A DNA stretch of 36,584 nt from UMGS1002 sp045586785 (GTDB lineage: Bacteria > Bacillota > Clostridia > Oscillospirales > CAG-272). Positions within the stretch are counted from its first letter, which is position 1. Each line of letters starts with the position of its first letter. A model generated the notes under the pieces. That model had not been told where the DNA came from. It worked only from the letters and a program-made list of their open reading frames with translations, and searched no databases. The position numbers and the translations under genes were made by a program. The DNA lies in assembly GCA_045586785.1 (NCBI GenBank), contig JAZNBA010000056.1, forward strand, positions 1-36,584, read 5' to 3'. Shown here piece after piece: positions 15,999-24,443 of the stretch.

Positions 15999-16295
15999 TT
16001 ATTTCAGTGCCATTTCAAGCCAGATAAGTCCCATTGAGAAGGCATCGTGTAAGCCTTCCTTAGAACCTTGACGGATAATTTTATTGGAATCCTTGGAATC
16101 TATGACCTGAATCAGTATCTTGTCCGGCACTTGATTTTCGCCGACCTTTTTATACGACATTATCTCAAGTATCAATATGCATTTTTCTTTCATATCGCCG
16201 TAGCATATGGTGTTACCTTCACGAACAAGAGGGCGACCTTTATATTCAAGATACTTACCGCTTACCTTTTGGCGTGTTTCTGTGTTTGCGCTCAT
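15999..16295 (-). CDS. Conserved small protein of unknown function
   Basis: A 98-residue soluble, charged protein with no signal peptide or membrane segment. It contains YLEYKGRPLVREGNTICYG and a later ILIQVIDSKDSNKIIRQGSK, and appears to be a single alpha/beta domain. I do not recognise a functional motif. Its own promoter (16328-16356), an AAAGGGG ribosome binding site seven bases before ATG 16295, and a terminator support it as a real gene. Confidence 0.75.
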   Translation of the reverse strand: MSANTETRQKVSGKYLEYKGRPLVREGNTICYGDMKEKCILILEIMSYKKVGENQVPDKILIQVIDSKDSNKIIRQGSKEGLHDAFSMGLIWLEMALK

Positions 16296-16327
16296 TTCAG
16301 TACCCCTTTCATTTTTATCATTATATT

Positions 16328-16356
16328 AGTATATCATATTATTTCACATAAGTCAA
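16328..16356 (-). promoter_or_regulatory. SigA-type promoter for the 98-residue protein gene
   Basis: On the minus strand TTGACT (16351-16356), 17 bases, TATACT (16328-16333). Confidence 0.8.
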
Positions 16357-16399
16357 TGCACAATATGCAATTTTTACGTGTTATTTTGCACGATTCTGG

Positions 16400-16927
16400 T
16401 TATATTTGCGTCACCAGCTCGGAAATATCCTTACGCTTTTTTGTACGCAATGTGTCATCATCAGCGGCATATCCCAGCGTAATAACAAGATGCACCTGAC
16501 GGTCAAGTCCGCAGATGCTGCGTATTTTACTGTCGTCAAGCCAACCGAGAATACAACTTCCAAGTCCTTGCGCCGTAGCCTCAGCGGTAATATACGCCGC
16601 AACTATACCGATATCTATAGAACGGTAATCGATTCCCTTGAGCTTTGAGCCCAACGCCGCAGTCTTGACATATGGCTGCTCCGAAATGACTATCATAATG
16701 GGAGCATCAGCGGAAAATTTATTCATCCCCATACCCATGCAAGCCTCGGCAACCGCTTTGGCTTTATCGCCATGACAAACTGTAATGTGATACGGCTGTC
16801 CGTTGCAAGCGGAGGGCGCGATGCGCGCCGACTCAAGTATTGCGTTAAGCTTTTCGCGCTCCACCTCGCGCGCGGTATTATATTTGCGGCAAGATTGTCT
16901 TGCCTCTGCAATTTCTCTGAAATTCAT
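16400..16927 (-). CDS. Nitroreductase-family FMN protein
   Basis: The 175-residue product has the nitroreductase opening ARQSCRKYN, then ARIAPSACNGQPYHITV (flavin-binding), DIGIVAAYITAEATAQGLGSC and LGYAAD near the end. Such proteins are homodimeric flavoenzymes that use NAD(P)H to reduce nitro groups, quinones or other acceptors. The start at 16927 has AAAGGAG upstream. It follows the tmcAL stop by 12 bases and is likely in the same transcript, though the two functions have no obvious link. Confidence 0.9.
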   Translation of the reverse strand: MNFREIAEARQSCRKYNTAREVEREKLNAILESARIAPSACNGQPYHITVCHGDKAKAVAEACMGMGMNKFSADAPIMIVISEQPYVKTAALGSKLKGIDYRSIDIGIVAAYITAEATAQGLGSCILGWLDDSKIRSICGLDRQVHLVITLGYAADDDTLRTKKRKDISELVTQI

Positions 16928-16939
16928 ATATTTTCTCCT

Positions 16940-18127
16940 TTAAATAAATATCGGCTTCATTTTTGTCAAAGTATCGGCGGGCAACGGCTCGGGAAGCGTC
17001 ATACACCAAAGCGACTCCGAACGGCAAGCGAGCGCATACTGACGCTCACCGCCCGCTACAGACCGTGCGTCGGCAGGTTTTGTGACAATAGGCAAGCCAC
17101 CCTCCTCGCGGCGTCGAGATGACAAATATTCTCGTCCGCGCTTGTTTGCCGCAAGCAACTGAACATATGCGGGGCGGCTGCGGATATCGTCATCCGTGAC
17201 ACCGAGCAGCATATTTATCAATCCGCGGCGTACACGTGCGGCGGTATAATTGCTTGTCATCGACTCCTCAATTAAGCCATCATAACAGGTGGCACGCCTT
17301 GCCGCCGCGCATATTCTATCAGCAAGTCCGCCGGCAGTTTCTGCCGTGTTGCCAAAATTATTCACATCACACAAACGCAAAAATGTCAGTACATCCTGCC
17401 CGATATTGCTTATTTTTGATCCAAAAAATCCTCGTTTGTCAGCGTCCTGAATATACTCAAAGCTGTCGTCGGGTATGCGTCTCTGCCACTCCCAATAGTC
17501 ACTCGGCCCTATCAGATTGCGCAGAGCCGTAGCCGACGCAAACTTTCCCGCAGTTATCGTTTCACTGTTATACGCCGAGCCTCGGCGGCGCACCGCCTCG
17601 ATTTGCATTGTGTTGCCAAGACGACGTATCTCTTTTATATAAGCCAGCGCCAGAATATCGTTTGAGCCACAGTCAAGAGGGTAGCCTGTAACGTCCTCAT
17701 ACGCCTGAAAATATGCCGCGGCGCTGCCCATGCCCTCACGGCACAGCTTTTTATATGCTTCGGCAAATTGCTCGGTCTCAAGCACGCTCACGGCATCGGT
17801 CAAGCTTTTAACATCAGCCGACTCCGAACCGAAGCCGAGAGTATCGGCGCCAAGTCTGTTCAGGATATAAACGCCCGCTTTTGCAAAAAACTCGGCACCC
17901 GACGCGCAATACGGAAACGGCAATTCCACCACCAGATCAGCTCCTGAGCTGACCGCGCAGGCGGCACGAGTGAATTTGTCTGTTATTGCCGTCTCACCGC
18001 GCTGAACAAAGCTTCCGCTCATAGCGCAGATTATCAGCTCCGCACCGCGTTCGCGCAATGTGTCCAGCAAGTATTTATGACCGTTATGAAAGGGGTTATA
18101 TTCGCATATCACACCCGTGATTTTCAT
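16940..18127 (-). CDS. tmcAL: tRNA(Met) cytidine acetate ligase TmcAL (YlbM family)
   Basis: The 395-residue protein has the nucleotidyltransferase start ITGVICEYNPFHNGHKYLL with the HxGH-type signature, then AMSGSFVQRGE and FPYCASGAEFFAKAG, as in B. subtilis YlbM. TmcAL uses ATP and free acetate to make N4-acetylcytidine at the wobble base of elongator tRNA-Met. I chose ATG 18127, seven bases after AAGGAG, over the upstream in-frame ATG at 18160. It is divergent from ackA, which makes and uses acetate, a pairing that fits the acetate requirement. Confidence 0.9.
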   Translation of the reverse strand: MKITGVICEYNPFHNGHKYLLDTLRERGAELIICAMSGSFVQRGETAITDKFTRAACAVSSGADLVVELPFPYCASGAEFFAKAGVYILNRLGADTLGFGSESADVKSLTDAVSVLETEQFAEAYKKLCREGMGSAAAYFQAYEDVTGYPLDCGSNDILALAYIKEIRRLGNTMQIEAVRRRGSAYNSETITAGKFASATALRNLIGPSDYWEWQRRIPDDSFEYIQDADKRGFFGSKISNIGQDVLTFLRLCDVNNFGNTAETAGGLADRICAAARRATCYDGLIEESMTSNYTAARVRRGLINMLLGVTDDDIRSRPAYVQLLAANKRGREYLSSRRREEGGLPIVTKPADARSVAGGERQYALACRSESLWCMTLPEPLPADTLTKMKPIFI

Positions 18128-18184
18128 TTTTATGCTCCTTGATGTTTTTTTTATCTTCAAAAAACTAAAATTTCATTTTTTCTC

Positions 18185-18213
18185 TTGTAAATTATCGTAA
18201 AATGTGTTATAAT
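18185..18213 (+). promoter_or_regulatory. SigA-type promoter for ackA
   Basis: TTGTAA (18185-18190), 17 bases, TATAAT (18208-18213), about 50 bases before the ackA start. No clear promoter for the divergent tmcAL gene is visible in 18128-18184. Confidence 0.8.
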
Positions 18214-18264
18214 GCAAGTTGATGTTTATTTTAATTCTATATTTCTATCGGAGGTTTCATTCCT

Positions 18265-19527
18265 ATGAACGTACTTGTTGTAAATGCGGGCTCCAGCTCG
18301 CTCAAGTATCAGCTTTTTGATACCGTCACCGAGACCGCTTATGCTAAAGGTATCTGTGAGCGTATCGGCGCGGACGGCTCTCTTATCGACCACCGTCAGC
18401 TGGTCAAGGGTCTGCGCGACAAAAAGGTCATCCCCATGAAAAATCACGCCGACGCTATGAAAATTGTAGTTGAGGCGCTCACCGATCCCGAGCTTGGCTG
18501 CATCAAGTCCATGGACGAGATCCAGGCTGTCGGCCACCGCGTAGTGCACGGCGGTCCTTACTTCTTTGAGAGCGTTCTGGTTACTCCCGAGGTTATCGAT
18601 ACACTCGAAAAGTGCCGTGACTTCGCTCCTCTTCACACCGGTGCTCACCTGATGGGTATTTACGGCTGTACCGAGGTTATGCCCACTGTTCCTCAGGTTC
18701 TGGTATTTGACACCGCATTCCATCAGACTATGCCCGAAAAGGCATACTTCTATCCCCTGTCCTACGATATGTACGAGGACTACAAGATCCGACGCTACGG
18801 TGCACACGGCACCAGCCACCGCTACGTTTCCGCTATCATGCGTGAGATCCTTGCTAAAGAAGGCAAGACCGAGGATACAAAGATCATCACCTGCCACCTT
18901 GGCAACGGTTCCTCCATCTCCGCTGTTCGTGACGGCAAGTGCGTAGACACCTCCATGGGTCTTACTCCTCTTGAGGGCGTTGAAATGGGCACACGTTGCG
19001 GCTCCATCGACCCCGCTATCGTTACCTTCATCATGGAAAAGAAGGGTTATACCCCTGCCGAGATGAATGACTACATGAACAAGAAGTGCGGTTTCCTGGG
19101 TGTTACCGGCGGATTCTCCGACTCCCGTGACATTGAGGATGCGGTTGCCGCAGGTCCTGACGGCGATCCGAACGCAGACCGTCCTCTGCCCGCATACGAC
19201 AGAGCTAACCTCTGCTCCTCTGTTCTGTTCTATCAGATCAAAAAGTACATCGGCTCTTACGCTGCTGCTATGAACGGCGTTGACGCTATCGTATTCACCG
19301 CGGGGCTGGGCGAGAACAATCCTCGTCTGCGCGAAATGGTTTGCGCTGATATGCAGTTCCTTGGCATTGAGATCGACAACGAGCTCAACGCAAAGATGCT
19401 GCGCCAGCCCAACATAGTCAAGCTGTCTACAGACAACTCCAAGGTTGCCGTTTACCTCATCCCCACCAACGAGGAACTGGTAATCGCACGCGACACTGCA
19501 GAGATCGTCGGCAAGCTCGCAAAATAA
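18265..19527 (+). CDS. ackA: Acetate kinase
   Basis: The 420-residue protein is full length. It begins MNVLVVNAGSSSLKYQLFD and has GHRVVHGG, the HGTSHRYV loop, LGNGSS, MGLTPLEG and FTAGLGENN, all standard for AckA. It converts acetyl phosphate and ADP to acetate and ATP in fermentative energy metabolism. A phosphotransacetylase gene is not adjacent in this window. ATG 18265 has GGAGG ten bases upstream. Codons such as CTG, GGC, ATC and GTT dominate, consistent with high expression. It has its own promoter and a strong terminator. Confidence 0.97.
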   Translation: MNVLVVNAGSSSLKYQLFDTVTETAYAKGICERIGADGSLIDHRQLVKGLRDKKVIPMKNHADAMKIVVEALTDPELGCIKSMDEIQAVGHRVVHGGPYFFESVLVTPEVIDTLEKCRDFAPLHTGAHLMGIYGCTEVMPTVPQVLVFDTAFHQTMPEKAYFYPLSYDMYEDYKIRRYGAHGTSHRYVSAIMREILAKEGKTEDTKIITCHLGNGSSISAVRDGKCVDTSMGLTPLEGVEMGTRCGSIDPAIVTFIMEKKGYTPAEMNDYMNKKCGFLGVTGGFSDSRDIEDAVAAGPDGDPNADRPLPAYDRANLCSSVLFYQIKKYIGSYAAAMNGVDAIVFTAGLGENNPRLREMVCADMQFLGIEIDNELNAKMLRQPNIVKLSTDNSKVAVYLIPTNEELVIARDTAEIVGKLAK

Positions 19528-19540
19528 TTAAAAACAATTC

Positions 19541-19590
19541 AAGGGAAGCCAACAGCATGCTCTACGCACGCTGTTGCGGCTTCCCTTTTA
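19541..19590 (+). terminator. Terminator after ackA
   Basis: AAGGGAAGCC (19541-19550) pairs with GGCTTCCCTT (19578-19587), with an inner AACAGC/GCTGTT helix, followed by TTATTTTA. It also faces the converging ATPase gene. Confidence 0.85.
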
Positions 19591-19625
19591 TTTTACCATA
19601 TTGTAAGTGTTTTGGCAAGTACAAT

Positions 19626-20669
19626 TTATTCTCCGAAAACTTTAACGCAAAAATCTTCCGTAAAGCTCTGCTTTGCCTCAAAATCCATTGCCGACACGTA
19701 TATCTGCTCCAGCTTAAAATGGCAGTTGCCCACGTCAGCCAGTGCCGCCTTGGCGCCAAGCAGCATTTTTTCGTAGCAGCTCTCGGCGCGGTGTACCTCG
19801 TTAAGTACCGTGTCATCGGCGCATGCGCACATCTCACGCATATATATTTGCTCAGAATCCCGCGGCGCAGTTTGCTTCACGACCACCGCCGAGACTTGCC
19901 CGCCGTCAACCATAACACCGTCCACTCTGCGTGGGTCTATCGGGTCATACGACACCACGATTTTTATATTTTTGCGCTGTGCTTCACTGATGAACGCACG
20001 CAGAAGTATATCGGCGGTCAAAAAATTATCGTGTACTGCATAAACCGTGTCGCAATGCTCAAACGCTTCGGATGAGACACGCCCCATCATTCCAACGGAA
20101 TCTATCAACGCGGTACGCGCGCTAAAGCCATCGCCGTCGGGAACACCCGACAGCATAGCAGAGGCGCGGGCTGTCACTTCACGCTCATTTAACAAGCGCT
20201 CACCCTGTGACCGTATTATATCACACATATCGGTACAGCCCTCAAGCCATTTGTACGCCCGTTTCCAGCACGCGTTTTTAACACGGTTTATGCGTTCTAT
20301 CTCGTCCGCACGCTCACGTAGTGCATTCGCATCCCAGAAATCACCCAAATTGATCATCTGCTCACGTGCTCCCGGAAGCTGCGGCTCCCATGCGTGAGGC
20401 GGTGTTCCGTCAATGACTCCGACACATTTGCCTTCTCGCGTCATTATAATACCGTCAAGTGAGGCTGGATCTGATGAACAGTAATAATTCTCGCAATACC
20501 AACCTCGCGACTTAGCGTATTTTGCTACATCACGCATAAATCGGCTCTTGCCCGTACCCGGTCCGCCTTTTATAACATATATACGTTCTACCCTGCCGAA
20601 CACCTCATGATAATAATTCTTAAAGCCTTCTCCGCTGTTTGAGGAGGCAAAATATCCGTCTATCTGCAC
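19626..20669 (-). CDS. P-loop ATPase of the PRK06851 type
   Basis: The 347-residue soluble protein has a Walker A motif in VIKGGPGTGKSRFM near residue 40 and then YYCSSDPASLDGIIM and GVIDGTPPHAWEPQLPGA, which I recognise from the PRK06851 group of clostridial and bacillar ATPases. In the group the protein is a tandem of two nucleotide-binding halves; here the second half (from about residue 200) shows no obvious second Walker A. Function is unknown. Start: three in-frame GTG codons lie at 20687, 20678 and 20669; the last has AGGGG at eight bases and gives the family N-terminus, so I prefer it. It lies downstream of the spoIIIA cluster terminator; CATAATATA at its 5' end has the look of a late sporulation -10 box but no clear -35 fits. 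Confidence 0.75.
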   Translation of the reverse strand: MQIDGYFASSNSGEGFKNYYHEVFGRVERIYVIKGGPGTGKSRFMRDVAKYAKSRGWYCENYYCSSDPASLDGIIMTREGKCVGVIDGTPPHAWEPQLPGAREQMINLGDFWDANALRERADEIERINRVKNACWKRAYKWLEGCTDMCDIIRSQGERLLNEREVTARASAMLSGVPDGDGFSARTALIDSVGMMGRVSSEAFEHCDTVYAVHDNFLTADILLRAFISEAQRKNIKIVVSYDPIDPRRVDGVMVDGGQVSAVVVKQTAPRDSEQIYMREMCACADDTVLNEVHRAESCYEKMLLGAKAALADVGNCHFKLEQIYVSAMDFEAKQSFTEDFCVKVFGE

Positions 20670-20719
20670 GTTTATCACCCCTTTCACCTTTATATTATGA
20701 CGTCTGCCGCAAAAATGAC

Positions 20720-20749
20720 AAAAAGTCGGAGCTATGCTTCCGACTTTTT
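20720..20749 (-). terminator. Terminator after spoIIIAH
   Basis: AAAAAGTCGGA (20720-20730) pairs with TCCGACTTTTT (20739-20749) around GCTATGCT; on the minus strand it is followed by TTTTTGTCATTTTT. It closes the spoIIIA cluster. Confidence 0.85.
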
Positions 20750-20759
20750 GCTTCCTCTG

Positions 20760-21356
20760 TCATTTCTGCACTATCTTGATGTTGGCAGGTACGATACCCG
20801 ATTGCTCGTAAACTATCTCGTTGATAATGGCAATATCACTCTGTGTCAGTGTCTCTGCCTTGACTACCACGTTTATCGTGCCCGAGCTGATGACCGCCAC
20901 ACACTGTTCAAAGCCCTTTGCCACAATAAGTGTCTCGATATTGGACTCCGCCTCCATATCCTTGGCGATCTGACTGATGTCAGCCAGTGCCTGGGTCTTG
21001 GCAACATCATCTGTTTTGGCGCTGTCGACTACGGATTGAAGCACCTCAAGCGCTTCGTCACGGGCGCGTGCGCGGCTGACCTGAGTGGATGAAAAATAGC
21101 TGTCCGCAGTGCTCTGTGTAGGTGTGTCATCTTTATCCGCAGAAGCCGCTGTCGTATCTTCACCGTAAGACGAGCTCATTCCCGAGTCCTTATCATAGCC
21201 GTCAAAGCCGCCCTTATCGCGTCCCGCGAATACCACCACGTTCAGCACTACCGCCAAGCCTACCAGTAATACGACACCCGCAATTATCAGATTGCGCTTG
21301 CCAACCTTCTCCATGAATTTTTTCGCAGGGGAAACTTGCTCTTGCTCGTAAACCAT
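20760..21356 (-). CDS. spoIIIAH: Stage III sporulation protein AH
   Basis: The 198-residue protein has a short cytosolic start, one membrane span (LIIAGVVLLVGLAVVLNVVVF, residues ~23-43), an acidic and Ser/Thr-rich linker, and a C-terminal YscJ/FliF-like ring-building domain (ALADISQIAKDMEAE ... VVVKAETLTQSDIAIINEIV). SpoIIIAH sits in the mother-cell membrane and binds forespore SpoIIQ across the engulfment gap to form the feeding-tube channel. GGAGG lies eight bases before ATG 21356. It is last of the cluster, with a 70-base gap from spoIIIAG. Confidence 0.92.
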   Translation of the reverse strand: MVYEQEQVSPAKKFMEKVGKRNLIIAGVVLLVGLAVVLNVVVFAGRDKGGFDGYDKDSGMSSSYGEDTTAASADKDDTPTQSTADSYFSSTQVSRARARDEALEVLQSVVDSAKTDDVAKTQALADISQIAKDMEAESNIETLIVAKGFEQCVAVISSGTINVVVKAETLTQSDIAIINEIVYEQSGIVPANIKIVQK

Positions 21357-21429
21357 TTTGATTACCTCCAGTTGTTTTGTTTGTTGTTGTGTTACATTAT
21401 ATTAACCGCATGCGCGGTATATGACCGAT

Positions 21430-21942
21430 TTATGTTCCCGTAACATAAATTTTATTCGACCCAATATTATATGCCGCACTGAGCAATGATGTGAGCCGTC
21501 TTACAATAACGGGATCGGAGCCGCCGCGGCAAACAACGCCGATACCGCCGATGCGCGGCAGCTTTTCGGTTATGTACACCGCGCTCTCCGAGCTGCCACT
21601 GCCAATAGTTATGTATTTCGTCTGCACCTGACTTCCGTATGTATCGCTGTCACTTTTTATGTCTGTCGCATATACATATTCAAAGCCGCATTCAAGACTC
21701 ACCGCAACAGTAACATCAGATACGCCGCCCACCTGCTCGCAAAGCCGTACTATATCTCGCCTAAGAGTCTCGCGGTACTCCTCAAGCTGCACCGTAGCGT
21801 CCGACTCCGTAGTATTCTGTGTATTGACCTTATTCTCTCTGCCTCCCGCTATAAGCAGCAGAACGCCTATTGCGGCAATTGCCGCAAGAATCAAAAGCTT
21901 TTTGTTTTTGAGCAATTGCTTGCCAAATATGCTTCTATCCAT
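21430..21942 (-). CDS. spoIIIAG: Stage III sporulation protein AG
   Basis: The 170-residue protein has an N-terminal membrane span (LLILAAIAAIGVLLLIAG) and a C-terminal ring-building domain, VSDVTVAVSLECGFEYVYATD ... GIGVVCRGGSDPVIVRRLTSLLSAAYNI, as in SpoIIIAG. It forms an oligomeric ring in the mother-cell part of the SpoIIIA-SpoIIQ channel. Two adjacent ATGs occur at 21945 and 21942; the second is seven bases from GGAG and is preferred. The longer frame to 21978 overlaps spoIIIAF without a ribosome binding site. Confidence 0.92.
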   Translation of the reverse strand: MDRSIFGKQLLKNKKLLILAAIAAIGVLLLIAGGRENKVNTQNTTESDATVQLEEYRETLRRDIVRLCEQVGGVSDVTVAVSLECGFEYVYATDIKSDSDTYGSQVQTKYITIGSGSSESAVYITEKLPRIGGIGVVCRGGSDPVIVRRLTSLLSAAYNIGSNKIYVTGT

Positions 21943-21959
21943 CATGTATCTCCATTTTC

Positions 21960-22445
21960 TCAACCGACCACCGCGCACTCACACCCCAAAAGGTCGGTAA
22001 TATATTGCTCTATTTCATAAGGGTCGCGAAATATTGCTTTGCCAGAAAGTATCACCGTCACGCGGCCTATTGCCATCTGGCCCTGCGCATCGTACGTGTC
22101 CACTTTAACGTTACACTCCTGCTCGGATATGTCGAATTTTTCGCATATAATATCCGTAAGCTCGGCGGTTATGCTCTCCTCTCCCAGCGACATTATATAT
22201 TGCTTGAATCGTTCATCATATTCGTCCCTCTGCTTATCAAACGAAATGTCAAATCCGCCGTCCGACAGCTCCCCCACAAACCCAAGCACACGAGTGATGG
22301 GAGATATAAGCAGTATCAGAACGCACAGACATCCAACAAATGTAACATATCTTCGAAGTCCGCCTCCATCGCCCTCGGGCACGAGCACGCCAATAAGTCC
22401 GACTATAAGCGCCGCCATAATAAGGCTCATCAGATATTCCCGCAT
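21960..22445 (-). CDS. spoIIIAF: Stage III sporulation protein AF
   Basis: The 161-residue product has two N-terminal membrane segments (MSLIMAALIVGLIGVLVP and YVTFVGCLCVLILLISPI) and a soluble C-terminal domain with VKVDTYDAQGQMAIGRVTVILSG, matching SpoIIIAF. It is a mother-cell membrane part of the SpoIIIA channel. ATG 22445 follows AGGAGG, and the spoIIIAE stop lies one base upstream. Confidence 0.9.
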   Translation of the reverse strand: MREYLMSLIMAALIVGLIGVLVPEGDGGGLRRYVTFVGCLCVLILLISPITRVLGFVGELSDGGFDISFDKQRDEYDERFKQYIMSLGEESITAELTDIICEKFDISEQECNVKVDTYDAQGQMAIGRVTVILSGKAIFRDPYEIEQYITDLLGCECAVVG

Positions 22446-22446
22446 A

Positions 22447-23592
22447 TCAACCTCCTACCGCCGCCGACGTATGCGCAAGCAGTGTCAGCGCGAATATAAA
22501 CATGACGGAACACGCGCATATAACAGCCAAAAAATAACCGTAAATGCTTGTCAGCTCGCCAAGCAGACGCGCCTCCTCCCGACATCCCAGCATACGCGCC
22601 GCCGTCCCCGAGAGCATTATCGCAAGCCTTATAGTTATGACAGATATGATGGTCGGTAAAAGCAGCAATACAATAATTATTATTCCGGCAACACCCACTG
22701 TCGAGCGTATGTATTTGACACTGCCCGCCACAGTCTTGAGGCTCTCTCCCACCGAGCCGCCTACGACAGGTATAAAATTCCCCGCCACAAATTTTGCGGC
22801 ACGCGCGGCTATTCCGTCCGATGCCGATGCCAGCGTTGACTGCGCTGCCAGCACGGTCATGAGCAGCATCATAACAAAGCTTATTAGCACCGTATAGCTT
22901 TTTTTCACAAAAGCCGCAATGCCCGTCAGATCCACGTATGATGAAAACGCGGATGCTAACGCAAAGCCGAGACACAGCACCGTCACGGGCATTACCGTGC
23001 GGTTGCACAGCGTTTCACACACCGTCAGAAATATCATCATTGCCGAGTTGTTCACCGCTGCTGATGCAACATTTCCACCCATGGTGTACAACGTCCCCAT
23101 TATCGGTATCATTGAGTTCGCAAGCACGTTAAGACGGTCAAGAAAATTTTTCACCATGCTTATGCTGTCGTATTGAAGCATTATGACCGCGCCCATCACC
23201 GCCGCCGTGCCGCAGATACCCACAACATTTTTTATCATATTTGAGCGCATCAATGAGCTGACCGTCCTGAGTAACGCCGAAAGCACGATCACACTCAACA
23301 GTGTCGCCAACAGTTTAAGCGCATTTCCAAGCTCAAGTCCCAAAACGCTCATCACAGTGTCCACTATGTACTCAAAGCCACTCATTTGATTGACAGCACC
23401 GTGTATCTCGTCAATATCCTGCGAGTAAAGTCCGTTTGGAAGCATATCCGCAACATCCTCGGGAATGCCGTCAAGCAGCTGCTCGTAGTCCTCGCTTATA
23501 TCCTCGTACTCGGTAGCATAGGCGGTTATTGGCACGCACACGACGGCAAGCACGATGAACACGGCACAAAAAATACTTTTCAAAAATCTCAT
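22447..23592 (-). CDS. spoIIIAE: Stage III sporulation protein AE
   Basis: The 381-residue protein begins with a cleavable-looking signal peptide (VFIVLAVVCVPITAYA), then DMLPNGLYSQDIDEIHGAVNQ and about seven to eight membrane helices, with the conserved GGSVGESLKTVAGSVKYIRSTVGV segment. SpoIIIAE is the large polytopic membrane component of the SpoIIIA channel. It lies one base ahead of spoIIIAF and 28 bases after spoIIIAD, in the conserved order. Confidence 0.93.
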   Translation of the reverse strand: MRFLKSIFCAVFIVLAVVCVPITAYATEYEDISEDYEQLLDGIPEDVADMLPNGLYSQDIDEIHGAVNQMSGFEYIVDTVMSVLGLELGNALKLLATLLSVIVLSALLRTVSSLMRSNMIKNVVGICGTAAVMGAVIMLQYDSISMVKNFLDRLNVLANSMIPIMGTLYTMGGNVASAAVNNSAMMIFLTVCETLCNRTVMPVTVLCLGFALASAFSSYVDLTGIAAFVKKSYTVLISFVMMLLMTVLAAQSTLASASDGIAARAAKFVAGNFIPVVGGSVGESLKTVAGSVKYIRSTVGVAGIIIIVLLLLPTIISVITIRLAIMLSGTAARMLGCREEARLLGELTSIYGYFLAVICACSVMFIFALTLLAHTSAAVGG

Positions 23593-23620
23593 ATGTTAAA
23601 GTCCTTTTACTTTCAATTTT

Positions 23621-24013
23621 CTACGTTCCCCATCCCAACACATCCGACGCGGTATTGATTATTGAGGTTATAAGCGGTAAGCTGAGCAGCAATATTTCGC
23701 ATTTGCCTGCCATTTCAATGCACCCCGCAATACTTGCCTCGCCAACATCACGACATATTTCAGAGCAAATATGCGTTGCCAACGCAATTCCCAGCGCCTT
23801 CATAAGTATTGATCCAAACTCCGAAAGCGCCGACGACGCTATCATATCATTTATGTAATAATACACGGGCGACGCCAACGAAAGTGCCGCGCCAAACAAT
23901 ATAATATTTACCGCAACCCTGACGGGCACTGCCGCATCTGCACGTATCTGTTTTATAACAACAGCAGATACTGCCGCGATAACCCCTACGCCGCATATCC
24001 GTAATATTTGCAT
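23621..24013 (-). CDS. spoIIIAD: Stage III sporulation protein AD
   Basis: The 130-residue membrane protein has three to four hydrophobic segments, with AALSLASPVYYYINDMIASSALSEFG and ALGIALATHICSEICRDVGEASIAG typical of SpoIIIAD. It belongs to the polytopic membrane part of the channel. The start at ATG 24013 overlaps the spoIIIAC stop (TGATG), so the two are translationally coupled. Confidence 0.92.
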   Translation of the reverse strand: MQILRICGVGVIAAVSAVVIKQIRADAAVPVRVAVNIILFGAALSLASPVYYYINDMIASSALSEFGSILMKALGIALATHICSEICRDVGEASIAGCIEMAGKCEILLLSLPLITSIINTASDVLGWGT

Positions 24014-24207
24014 CACAGTCCAAAAATATCAGCTATATTATCAAACAGCACCCCGATCTCACTGACCAGCATAAGCAGTACGGCAACTATACCGCTGATT
24101 ATTACCATAGTAGACTGCTCATCTCTGCCGTATTTTGAAAGTATCTGCGCAGACACCGCCACAATAAGTCCCGCGCCTACTACCTTAAATATCAATGTAA
24201 TATCCAT
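24013..24207 (-). CDS. spoIIIAC: Stage III sporulation protein AC
   Basis: This 64-residue protein with two membrane segments joined by KYGRDEQSTMV is SpoIIIAC. GGAAAGGG precedes ATG 24207 by six bases. It is the first spoIIIA gene in this window: the usual upstream spoIIIAA (ATPase) and spoIIIAB are absent, and a 236-base gap with a divergent GDPD gene takes their place. A SigE promoter is expected but the only candidate (GCATAAA ... CATATAAT) has spacing three to four bases too short. An inverted repeat, TAACCGT/ACGGTTA (24231-24257), lies in its leader. Confidence 0.93.
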   Translation of the reverse strand: MDITLIFKVVGAGLIVAVSAQILSKYGRDEQSTMVIISGIVAVLLMLVSEIGVLFDNIADIFGL

Positions 24208-24316
24208 TCATTACCCTTTCCAAAGCAACATAACCGTCAAAATCTCGCAAACGGTTATTATATGACCTCTGTATTTTATGCCACGCCACGGGAGAGATCA
24301 CTTGGTAAAGTATATG

Positions 24317-24352
24317 GTTTGTCCTCGCGGTATAGACCACAAAAGGACAAAC
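24317..24352. repeat. 8-bp inverted repeat in the spoIIIAC-GDPD intergenic region
   Basis: GTTTGTCC (24317-24324) and GGACAAAC (24345-24352) are exact inverted copies with a 20-base spacer, extended loosely by GTATATG / TTTTGGTATAT. It could be an operator or a hairpin; there is no T run to make it a terminator. Confidence 0.4.
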
Positions 24353-24380
24353 TTTTGGTATATTAAAGGGCTGATAATCG

Positions 24381-24409
24381 TTGACAAAGCCAATAGGTTG
24401 TGATATACT
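24381..24409 (+). promoter_or_regulatory. SigA-type promoter for the phosphodiesterase operon
   Basis: TTGACA (24381-24386), 17 bases, TATACT (24404-24409), about 35 bases before the GDPD start. Confidence 0.85.
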
Positions 24410-24443
24410 TTAATTAATCTTATTTATATATAAGGAGATCATT

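Noticed and set aside
24250..24300. SigE promoter for spoIIIAC (GCATAAA and CATATAAT)
   Set aside because: The two boxes are three to four bases closer than in known SigE promoters, so the call is not supported.
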